A model generated the notes under the pieces. That model made no database searches and was not told where the DNA came from. It worked only from the letters and a program-made list of their open reading frames with translations. A stretch of 31,230 nt of DNA from JAWLGW01 sp964569055. GTDB taxonomy: Bacteria; Planctomycetota; J058. Shown piece by piece: positions 1 through 6,520 of the stretch (the first letter of the stretch is position 1; every line of letters starts with the position of its first letter). A program made the position numbers and the translations under genes. The stretch covers positions 1 to 31,230 of the forward strand of contig CAZMSZ010000042.1 of assembly GCA_964569055.1 (NCBI GenBank), read 5' to 3'.

Positions 1-1
1 C

Positions 2-397
2 ATGGAGCCGAACACCCACCTCGCGATCGACCGCGCGCTGTGCGGCGAGCCGGTCGCGCTCGAGCCCGAGCGCGCGACGGTGCGGCTCGTCACGCGGCCA
101 GACATGGCGGCCGACGCGCGCGGGCTGGTGCACGGCGGGTTCGTGTTCGGGCTGGCCGACTACGCGGCCATGCTCGCGGTCAACGACCCCCACGTCGTGC
201 TCGGCTCGGCCGAGCTGCGCTTCACCGCGCCGGTGACGGTCGGCGAGATCGTGGTCGCCGAGGCGCAGGTCGCGTCGGCGAGCGGCAAGAAGCGGGTGGT
301 CGACGTGCGCGTGCGGCGCGGCGAGGTCGAGGTCCTGAGCGGGCGGCTGACCTGCTTCGTGCTCGCGCGGCACGTGCTCGACGGGGCGGGCGCGTGA
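2..397 (+). CDS. PaaI-like hotdog-fold thioesterase
   Basis: A 131-residue protein of typical single hotdog-domain length. The hallmark is the segment GLVHGGFVFGLADYAAMLA near residues 41-59, matching the HGG(x)hxxLaD signature of PaaI/YiiD-type acyl-CoA thioesterases, followed by strands ending in the ELRFTAPV and GEIVVAEAQV stretches. Family members hydrolyse acyl-CoA thioesters in the cytoplasm; the substrate cannot be read from the sequence. The ATG lies at the edge of the window, so a longer N-terminus cannot be excluded, although the length fits. Its TGA overlaps the GTG of the next gene (GTGA), indicating translational coupling to the thiamine-diphosphate enzyme. A joint role in acyl-CoA cleavage is an inference. 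Confidence 0.85.
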   Translation: MEPNTHLAIDRALCGEPVALEPERATVRLVTRPDMAADARGLVHGGFVFGLADYAAMLAVNDPHVVLGSAELRFTAPVTVGEIVVAEAQVASASGKKRVVDVRVRRGEVEVLSGRLTCFVLARHVLDGAGA

Positions 398-2124
398 ACG
401 GCGGGGAGCGCGTCGCCGCCGTCTTGGAGCGGCAGGGGGTCCGGTTCCTGTTCACCCTGTGCGGCGGGCACATCTCGCCGATCCTGGTCGCCGCGCGGGC
501 GCGCGGGCTGCGCGTGATCGACGTGCGCCACGAGGTGAACGCGGTGTTCGCCGCCGACGCGGTGGGCCGCCTGACCGGTGTCCCCGGCGTGGCCGCGGTC
601 ACGGCGGGGCCGGGCGTCACCAACGCGCTCACGGCGCTCAAGAACGCCCAGATGGCCCAGGCCCCGCTGGTGCTCCTGGGCGGCGCCGCGGCCACGGTGC
701 TCAAGGGGCGCGGCTCGCTCCAGGACATCGACCAGCTCGCGGCGATCGAGCCGCACGTGAAGTGGTCCGGCACGGTGGCGCGCCTGGCCGACCTGGTGCC
801 CACCCTGGAGGAGGCGTTTCGCCAGGCCGTGAGCGGGGTCCCGGGCCCGACCTTCGTGGAGCTGCCGATCGACCTGCTCTACGACGAGCCGCTGGTCCGC
901 TCCTGGTACGAGCAGCAGTCGGGCGGGAGGTCGCTCGCCGCGCGCGCGGTCGGGTTCTACGTCCGTCGCCACCTCGACCGCCTGTTCGCGGGGGCGAGCG
1001 CGCCCGTCCAGCCGGCCGCGCGGGTCCGCCCGCCCGTGAGCGCGCCGCTGCAGCCGCTCGTCCGCCGGGCCGCCACGCTGCTGGGGCGCGCGGCGCGGCC
1101 GGTGGTGCTGGTGGGGAGCCAGGCGGTTGCGCGCGCCGACGAGGCGCACCTGGTGGCGCAGGCGCTGGAGCGGCTCGGCGCGCCGACGTACCTCGCGGGC
1201 ATGGCGCGCGGGCTGCTCGGCCCCGACCACCCGCTGCAGCTCCGGCACGCGCGCACCGCCGCGCTCAAGGAGGCGGACCTCGTGATCCTGGCGGGCGTCC
1301 CCTGCGACTTCCGCCTGGGCTACGGCCGCTCGATCGGGCGCAAGGCGACCGTGGTCTCGGCCAACCTCGAGCTGAAGGCGCTGGTGCAGAACCGGATCCC
1401 CGACCTGCCCGTCCCCGGCGACCCGGGGCGCTTCTTGCGGCGCCTCGCCACGACCGCCCCGATCGACCGCGAGCGGTGGGCGCCGTGGCACGACCGCCTG
1501 CGCGAGCGCGACGCCGCGCGCGACGCCGAGATCGAGGCGATGGCCGCGCAACCCGCCCCGCCCGTCAACCCCCTGGCGGTGGTCCGCGCCGTCGAGCGCC
1601 ACCTCGGCCCCCAGGCGGTGCTCGTGGGCGACGGCGGCGACTTCATCGCCACGGCCGCCTACGTGGTCAAGCCGCGCGCTCCGCTGCGCTGGCTCGACCC
1701 CGGCGCGTTCGGGACGCTCGGGGTGGGGGCCGGCTTCGCGCTCGCGGCCGCGCTCTGCCACCCGGGCGCGGACGTGTGGCTGCTGTGGGGCGACGGCGCG
1801 GCCGGGTTCAGCCTGATGGAGCTCGACACCTTCGCCCGCCACGGGATCGGAGTGATCGCCGTCGTCGGCAACGACGCCGGCTGGGCCCAGATCGCCCGCG
1901 ACCAGGTCGAGATCCTGCGCGACGACGTCGGCACGGTCCTGGCCCGCACGGCCTACGACGCGGTGTGCGAGGGCCTGGGCGGGGTCGGCTTCGCGGTGAC
2001 CCGCGAGGACCAGCTCGACGGGGCGTTCGAGGCCGCCAAGGTCGCCGCGGGCGCGGGCAAGCCGGCCCTGGTCAACGTGCACGTCGGGCGCACGGAGTTC
2101 CGTAAGGGGTCGATCTCGATGTGA
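394..2124 (+). CDS. Thiamine-diphosphate enzyme, acetolactate synthase-like (ILVBL / 2-hydroxyacyl-CoA lyase 2 type)
   Basis: A 576-residue protein with the three-domain acetolactate-synthase architecture. The cofactor-activating Glu is E47 (RHEVNAVFAADA), and the ThDP/Mg motif starts at G466-D467-G468 and runs to VVGNDAGW near residue 494. Several stretches (TLCGGHISPILVAA, GGMARGLLG, WLDPGAFGTLGVGAGFALA, VGRTEFRKGSI) recall vertebrate ILVBL/HACL2, judged from memory. That family cleaves 2-hydroxyacyl-CoA into formyl-CoA and an aldehyde in fatty-acid alpha-oxidation. GTG 394 is chosen because it overlaps the upstream stop by 4 nt and gives the family N-terminus (NGGERVAAVLERQGV). The ORF remains open upstream only as a shadow of the thioesterase. 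The ThDP-enzyme assignment is firm; the lyase substrate is inferred from resemblance. Confidence 0.9.
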   Translation: MNGGERVAAVLERQGVRFLFTLCGGHISPILVAARARGLRVIDVRHEVNAVFAADAVGRLTGVPGVAAVTAGPGVTNALTALKNAQMAQAPLVLLGGAAATVLKGRGSLQDIDQLAAIEPHVKWSGTVARLADLVPTLEEAFRQAVSGVPGPTFVELPIDLLYDEPLVRSWYEQQSGGRSLAARAVGFYVRRHLDRLFAGASAPVQPAARVRPPVSAPLQPLVRRAATLLGRAARPVVLVGSQAVARADEAHLVAQALERLGAPTYLAGMARGLLGPDHPLQLRHARTAALKEADLVILAGVPCDFRLGYGRSIGRKATVVSANLELKALVQNRIPDLPVPGDPGRFLRRLATTAPIDRERWAPWHDRLRERDAARDAEIEAMAAQPAPPVNPLAVVRAVERHLGPQAVLVGDGGDFIATAAYVVKPRAPLRWLDPGAFGTLGVGAGFALAAALCHPGADVWLLWGDGAAGFSLMELDTFARHGIGVIAVVGNDAGWAQIARDQVEILRDDVGTVLARTAYDAVCEGLGGVGFAVTREDQLDGAFEAAKVAAGAGKPALVNVHVGRTEFRKGSISM

Positions 2125-2150
2125 GGAGGACGAGTCCGAGACGCCAAGAA

Positions 2151-2760
2151 GAGCTGTCGCTGCTATGAGTCCCGCTCCCTTGCTCGAGGAGAGACCGCCA
2201 AGAGAGGCAAGGACGAGCTGTCGCTGACGAGCTCAGCTCCCTCGCCTGAAGAATGACCGCCAAGAGCGCCAAGAACGCCAAGGAAGAGCTGTCGCTGACG
2301 AGGCCAGCTCCCTTGCCTGGGAGTGACCGCCAAGAAGAGCTGTCGCTGACGAGGTCGGCTCCCTTGCCTGAGAGAGACCGCCACGAAAGGCAGGACGAGC
2401 TGTCGCTGACGAGCTCAGCTCCCTCGGCTGAAAGATGACCGCCAAGGGCGCCAAGAACGCCAAGGAAGAGCTGTCGCTGACGAGGTCAGCTCCCTTGCCT
2501 GAGGAGTCACCGCCAAGAAGGCCAAGGACGAGCTGTCGCTGACGAGGTCGGCTCCCTTGCCTGAGGAGAGACCGCCAAGAAAGGCAAGGACGAGCTGTCG
2601 CTGACGAGGTCGGCTCCCTTGCCTGAGGAGAGACCGCCAAGAAAGGCAAGGACGAGCTGTCGCTGACGAGCTCAGCTCCCTCGCCTGAAGAATGACCGCC
2701 AAGAGCGCCAAGAACGCCAAGGAAGAGCTGTCGCTGATGAGGTACCGCGCCAGGAAATAG
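2151..2760 (+). repeat. Ten-copy tandem repeat array, 51-71 bp units
   Basis: The unit opens with GAGCTGTCGCTGACGAG and begins at 2151, 2215, 2286, 2337, 2397, 2468, 2530, 2592, 2654 and 2725, giving periods of 64, 71, 51, 60, 71, 62, 62, 62 and 71 bp. Two classes alternate: about 62 bp ending in a GACCGCCAAGAAAGGCAAG-like tail, and 71 bp with a longer CGCCAAG-rich tail. The units starting at 2530 and 2592 are nearly identical; the first and last are degenerate. Most units can form a short stem, GAGCTG - 13 nt - C[A/G]GCTC. ORFs through the array exist on both strands but are repeat-derived and lack any fold signature. Function unknown; no unique spacers, so not a CRISPR. Confidence 0.95.
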
Positions 2761-2803
2761 GTCCGATCCGATGAGGTTCCGCGCCAGGAAATAGGTCCGA
2801 TCC
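2736..2803 (+). repeat. 34-bp tandem duplication
   Basis: Two adjacent 34-bp copies (2736-2769 and 2770-2803), each beginning GATGAGGT and containing GCGCCAGGAAATAGGTCC, differ at one base. They start within the last, truncated unit of the larger array and run into the hexamer tract. Confidence 0.95.
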
Positions 2804-2847
2804 GATTCCGAGGCCGATTCCGACTCCGATTCCGTCCCCTCCCCCAA
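2801..2847 (+). repeat. CCGATT/CCGACT hexamer tract
   Basis: A short hexamer-phased tract built from CCGATT, CCGAGG, CCGATT, CCGACT and CCGATT, followed by a pyrimidine-rich stretch. The same tract reappears right of the assembly gap from 2972. It is simple sequence with no coding signal. Confidence 0.8.
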
Positions 2848-2871
2848 GCCCCCGTTTCCTGCACTCCGTCC

Positions 2872-2971
2872 NNNNNNNNNNNNNNNNNNNNNNNNNNNNN
2901 NNNNNNNNNNNNNNNNNNNNNNNNNNNNNNNNNNNNNNNNNNNNNNNNNNNNNNNNNNNNNNNNNNNNNNN
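2872..2971. other. Assembly gap (100 N) flanked by an identical 55-bp repeat
   Basis: Exactly 100 Ns, a conventional placeholder of unknown length. The 55 bp before it (2817-2871) are identical to the 55 bp after it (2972-3026), ending exactly at the gap on both sides. This is what two contigs sharing a 55-base graph overlap would look like, so the true sequence may hold only one copy and little or no missing DNA. Confidence 0.95.
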
Positions 2972-3028
2972 ATTCCGACTCCGATTCCGTCCCCTCCCCC
3001 AAGCCCCCGTTTCCTGCACTCCGTCCCC

Positions 3029-3182
3029 GAGGCAGAATGCCTCCCTGGAGGTGGCCGTGACCCACCGGTTCTGAACGTCCCGTGTCCCGCCCGACGGTGT
3101 CGGGCACCGCAACGACTGGATCGGGGCGGGCGGCGGCCGCTGACCTCCGGGGGGAGGTGGCCGCTCGGCCGCCCCTGGAGGT
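3029..3182 (+). promoter_or_regulatory. Structured leader able to mask the ribosome-binding site of the flavoprotein operon
   Basis: The leader before the ATG at 3189 contains three clear stems. GAGGCA-GAA-TGCCTC lies at 3029-3043. GCCCGAC-GGT-GTCGGGC lies at 3089-3105. The third spans 3133-3164: GCGGCC, a 4-nt bulge, ACCTCC, a GGGG loop, then GGAGGT and GGCCGC. The strong Shine-Dalgarno GGAGGT (3177-3182) is 6 nt from the ATG. ACCTCC (3143-3148) is its exact complement, so it can pair either with the decoy GGAGGT at 3153-3158 or with the true site. That mutually exclusive pairing is the layout of a translational switch. It does not match a riboswitch class I recognise. The pairing is seen in sequence; regulation is inferred. 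Confidence 0.5.
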
Positions 3183-3188
3183 GTGTCC

Positions 3189-4319
3189 ATGACGACGACG
3201 AACGGTTTTCTGGAGCGGCTCGAGCCGATCGCGCGAGGGGTGGTCGCCGAGCACGCGGCCGCCGTGGACGCGGAGGCGGCCTTTCCCAAGGCGGCGATCG
3301 AGGCGCTCGGCGCGGCGGGCCTGCTGGGGCTGATCAGCGCCCCCGAGGTCGGCGGGCTGGGCGGCGGCCACGAGGCGGCCGCGCGGGTGGTGGAGCGGCT
3401 GGCGCGCGAGTGCGGCTCGACCGCCATGGTCGTGTGCATGCACTACGCGGCGGTCGCCGTTGTCGAGCGGTACGGCCCCGAGGAGACGCGCCGCGCCCTG
3501 GCCTCGGGCGCTCGGCTCGCGACGCTGGCGTTCTCCGAGGCGGGCTCGCGCAGCCACTTCTGGGCGCCGGTCGGCACGGCCACCAGCGAGGGCGACGCGG
3601 TGCGGCTCGACGCCCACAAGAGCTGGGTCACCTCGGCCCACGCGGCGAGCGACTACGTGTGGTCGAGCAAGCCGCTGGCGGCCGACGGAATGAGCACGAT
3701 CTGGCTGGTCCCGAGCGGCGCGAGCGGGCTCTCGGCCGACGGCGCCTACAGCGGGCTCGGCCTGCGCGGCAACGACTCCACGCCGGTGCGCGCCGAGGAC
3801 GTGCGCGTCCCCCCCGCCGCCATGCTCGGCGAGGACGGGGCGGGCTTCGACGTCATGATGGGCACGGTCCTGCCGATCTTCAGCCTCATGAACGCGGGCT
3901 GCGCGGTCGGGCTCATGAGCGGCGCGGTGGCGCGCACGATCGAGCACGTGCGCGGGACGCGCTACGCGCACCTCGACAGCGTCCTGGCCGAGCTGCCCAC
4001 GATCCGGGCCTACGTGGCCCGCATGCAGCTCCGGCTCGACGCGACCCGCGCGCTGTGGCTCGACGCCTGCGCGGCGGTGGAGGCCACGCGGGAGGACGCC
4101 ATGCTGCGGGTGCTCGAGGCCAAGGCCGCCGCCGGCGAGGCGGCGCTCGAGGTGCTCGACGGGGCGATGCGCGTGTGCGGCGGCGCCGCCTACCGGCGCG
4201 ACATCGCGGTCGAGCGCTACTTCCGCGACGGGCGGGCGGGGAGCGTGATGGCGCCCACCACGGATCAGCTCTACGACTTCATCGGCAAGGCGCTGTGCGG
4301 CCTGCCGCTGCTCGGGTGA
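3189..4319 (+). CDS. Acyl-CoA dehydrogenase-fold flavoprotein lacking the usual catalytic Glu
   Basis: A 376-residue protein with the acyl-CoA dehydrogenase layout: N-terminal helical domain (FPKAAIEALGAAGLLGL), middle beta-domain with LAFSEAGSRSHF near residues 115-126 and a KSWVTSA flavin-contact segment, and a C-terminal four-helix domain ending in CGGAAYRRDIAVERYFRDGR. The C-terminal loop that normally carries the base (YEG in MCAD) reads MAPTTDQLYDF, with A355 in the Glu position; the alternative Glu position used by isovaleryl-CoA dehydrogenase appears to be Phe. It may therefore be a flavin monooxygenase (DszC/SfnB-like) or act on a non-CoA substrate. ATG 3189 is preferred over the GTG at 3183 because GGAGGT (3177-3182) sits 6 nt upstream. 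First gene of a tight three-gene unit. Confidence 0.85.
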   Translation: MTTTNGFLERLEPIARGVVAEHAAAVDAEAAFPKAAIEALGAAGLLGLISAPEVGGLGGGHEAAARVVERLARECGSTAMVVCMHYAAVAVVERYGPEETRRALASGARLATLAFSEAGSRSHFWAPVGTATSEGDAVRLDAHKSWVTSAHAASDYVWSSKPLAADGMSTIWLVPSGASGLSADGAYSGLGLRGNDSTPVRAEDVRVPPAAMLGEDGAGFDVMMGTVLPIFSLMNAGCAVGLMSGAVARTIEHVRGTRYAHLDSVLAELPTIRAYVARMQLRLDATRALWLDACAAVEATREDAMLRVLEAKAAAGEAALEVLDGAMRVCGGAAYRRDIAVERYFRDGRAGSVMAPTTDQLYDFIGKALCGLPLLG

Positions 4320-4327
4320 GGGGGCGC

Positions 4328-5173
4328 ATGAGTGACACGCTGCTGCTCGGGGCCGTCGCCTACGACCCCAAGGTGGTCACGATCTGGGAGGGCTTCAAGG
4401 CGTGGTTCGCGGCGCGCGGGCTCGCCTTCGACTACGTGCTCTACTCCAACTACGAGCGCCAGGTCGAGGCCCACCTCGCGGGGCACGTCCACGTGGCCTG
4501 GAACTCGCCGCTGGCCTGGATCGAGGCCGAGCGGCTGGCGCGGGCCCGCGGGCGCACCGCGCGCGCGATCGCCATGCGCGACACCGACCAGGACCTGACC
4601 TCGGCGGTGCTGGTGCGCTCCGACGGTCCGACCTCGCTCGAGGGGCTCCGCGGGGCGCGGGTCGCCGTCGGCGCGTCCGACTCGCCCCAGGCCACGCTGA
4701 TCCCGCTCGAGCACCTGCGCGCCGCGGGCCTCGCGCCGGGCCGCGACGTGGAGGTGCTCCACCACGAGGTCGCGGTCGGCAAGCACGGGGATCACATCGG
4801 CGGCGAGCGCGACGCCGTGCGGGCGCTGCTCGAGGGGCGCGCCGAGGCGGCCTGCCTGATCGACGGGAACCACGCGCTGTTCGCGCGCGAGGGCACGATC
4901 CCCAGCGGCGCGGTGCGGGTGCTCGCCCAGACCGCGCCCTACGACCACTGCAACTTCACCGCGCTCGACGACGCCCCCGCGGCGCTCGTGGAGCGGTTCG
5001 CCGCGCTGCTGCTCACCATGTCGTACGACGACCCCGAGGCCCGCCCGCTCCTCGACCTCGAGGGGCTCAAGGCGTGGCGAGCGGGCCGCACCAGCGGCTA
5101 CGCGCAGCTCGAGCGGGCCGTCGACGCGTTCGGCACGATCGCGCCCTGGCTCCAGGCCCAGGGCGCGGCCTGA
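4328..5173 (+). CDS. PhnD-like periplasmic-binding-fold protein without signal peptide
   Basis: A 281-residue protein with the bilobal type-2 binding-protein pattern of the phosphate/phosphite/phosphonate (PhnD-like) family: an initial strand LLLGAVAYDPKVVTIWEGF, the segment HVAWNSPLAWIEAERLA, SAVLVRSDGPTSLEGLRGARVAVG entering lobe two, and CLIDGNHALFAREGTIP. It begins directly with the mature fold (MSDTLLLGAV), with no signal peptide or lipobox, so it should be cytoplasmic, and no permease or ATPase lies nearby. PBP-fold proteins without export signals include enzymes such as MqnA/MqnD and Thi5/NMT1-type proteins, so an enzymatic or sensing role is as likely as transport. ATG follows a purine-rich GAGGGGG, 8 nt after the flavoprotein stop. 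Confidence 0.82.
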   Translation: MSDTLLLGAVAYDPKVVTIWEGFKAWFAARGLAFDYVLYSNYERQVEAHLAGHVHVAWNSPLAWIEAERLARARGRTARAIAMRDTDQDLTSAVLVRSDGPTSLEGLRGARVAVGASDSPQATLIPLEHLRAAGLAPGRDVEVLHHEVAVGKHGDHIGGERDAVRALLEGRAEAACLIDGNHALFAREGTIPSGAVRVLAQTAPYDHCNFTALDDAPAALVERFAALLLTMSYDDPEARPLLDLEGLKAWRAGRTSGYAQLERAVDAFGTIAPWLQAQGAA

Positions 5174-5180
5174 GCCGCGC

Positions 5181-6395
5181 GTGAGCGCGCCGGCCGAGCC
5201 CGGGACGGTCGACCTCGGCCCGCTCGGGCTCGACCGGGGCGGGCACATCCTGCTGCAGCGCGCCCTCCGCGCCTTGCCCGTCGGAGCGCGCCTGGCGGTC
5301 CGGGGTCGCGACCCCCACCTCCTGCTCGACCTGCCCGCCTGGTGCCGGCGCGAAGGTCACGCGTTCGAGCGCGCCGCGAGCGCCGACGCCGTGGCGTGGC
5401 TGACCCGCGGCCCGGCGCACGAGCAGCGGTGGGCGGGCGCCGAGCGGGCCGGCCGCGCCGACCCGGGGAGCGAGGGCGCGGTGGTGGAGCGCCCCTCGCC
5501 GCGCTGGGGCCTGGCCGCGCGCGGGGCCCTGGTGGAGGCCGGGGCCCCGGCCTTCACCTACCCCCTCGACCGCAAGCTCGAGGTGTGGGCCGACGAGGCG
5601 GGGCGGATCTACCGCCAGGGCGCCGCCGCGCAGTGGGACCCCGAGACCGCGATCGACTGGTCGGCGCCGTGTGACCTGCCGGGCGAGGTCGAGGACGCGG
5701 TGGTCCAGGTCATGACCTACCTGATCGAGAACGAGGCCGCCGCCCTGCAGGTCCCCGCCCGGTTCCTGGCGCAGGTCCACCCGCACTTCCGCGAGGTGCT
5801 GCAGGTCCTGGCGCTGCAGGCCGCCGACGAGGCGCGGCACATCGAGGTGTTCACGCGGCGCGCCCTCCTGCGCCGGAGCGAGCTGGGGACCTCGTCCCAC
5901 GGCGGGCAGGCCTCGCTCAAGACGCTCCTCGACGAGCCCGACTTCGCGCTGGCCTCGTTCCTGCTGTCGGTGCTGGGCGAGGGCAGCTTCCTCGACCTGC
6001 TCCGCTTCTTGCACGAGCACGCGCCCGACCCGATCACCCGCGAGGTCGCGCGGCTGACCGGGCAGGACGAGGCGCGCCACGTGGCGTTCGGCCTGGCGCA
6101 CCTCAAGCGGCACGTCCAGCACGACCCGGCCGAGCGCGGCCGCCTGAGCGCGGCGATCGAGCGGCGCCACGCCACCCTGACCGACACCGCCGGCCTCAAC
6201 CAGGAGGTGTTCGACGCCCTGGTGGTGCTGGCCGCGGGCGCGTTCGAGCCCGAGGCGATCGAGCGCGGGTTCGCCCGGGTGGTGGCGCTGCAGCAGGCCA
6301 TGGACGCTGGCCGCCGCCGCCGGCTGGGTCAGCTCGGCTTCGCGCCGGACGAGGCGGAGCGCCTCTCGAGCCTCCACACCCGCAACTTCATGTAG
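5181..6395 (+). CDS. TusA-like domain fused to a diiron ferritin-like domain
   Basis: A 404-residue fusion. Residues about 9-68 align with TusA (LGPLGL, then helix ILLQRALRALPVGARLAV, ending DLPAWCRREGHAF, compared with IPGFCTFMEHEL in E. coli TusA), but the CPxP active-site motif is replaced by RGGH, with R19 where the sulfur-carrying Cys should be. Residues about 170-370 form a ferritin-like four-helix domain with a full diiron ligand set: E183/E185 in IENEAAAL, E217-x-x-H220 (EARH), E267 (GEGSF) and E297-x-x-H300 (DEARH). This predicts an O2-dependent oxidase or oxygenase with a non-sulfurtransferase binding module. GTG 5181 is 7 nt after the previous stop; no clear Shine-Dalgarno, so coupled translation is likely. 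Substrate unknown. Confidence 0.82.
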   Translation: MSAPAEPGTVDLGPLGLDRGGHILLQRALRALPVGARLAVRGRDPHLLLDLPAWCRREGHAFERAASADAVAWLTRGPAHEQRWAGAERAGRADPGSEGAVVERPSPRWGLAARGALVEAGAPAFTYPLDRKLEVWADEAGRIYRQGAAAQWDPETAIDWSAPCDLPGEVEDAVVQVMTYLIENEAAALQVPARFLAQVHPHFREVLQVLALQAADEARHIEVFTRRALLRRSELGTSSHGGQASLKTLLDEPDFALASFLLSVLGEGSFLDLLRFLHEHAPDPITREVARLTGQDEARHVAFGLAHLKRHVQHDPAERGRLSAAIERRHATLTDTAGLNQEVFDALVVLAAGAFEPEAIERGFARVVALQQAMDAGRRRRLGQLGFAPDEAERLSSLHTRNFM

Positions 6396-6520
6396 GCATG
6401 CCGCGCTGCGCCATGGCCGGCGCCCCCAAGGAGCGTGCGGGCGGGCGGGGCGAGCAGGTAAAAGAGGTGCCCCGCCGCCGGCCGCTCGCGCGTCGCGCGC
6501 CGGGCGGGCGAGGAGGCGGC

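Noticed and set aside
160..2082. Long minus-strand reading frame (640 codons) opposite the thiamine-diphosphate enzyme
   Set aside because: Shadow frame typical of very high GC; Arg/Gly/His-rich with no fold signature, while the plus strand has clear conserved motifs.
2151..2760. CRISPR array
   Set aside because: Whole units are repeated, with no unique spacers between short conserved repeats, and no cas genes are present.
2233..2847. Minus-strand ORFs across the tandem array
   Set aside because: Translation is a reiteration of the repeat unit; length follows the repeats and there is no start signal or known domain.
3029..3182. Known riboswitch (TPP, cobalamin, SAM, SAH, guanidine classes)
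   Set aside because: None of the conserved core sequences I know for these classes is present; kept only as an unassigned structured leader.
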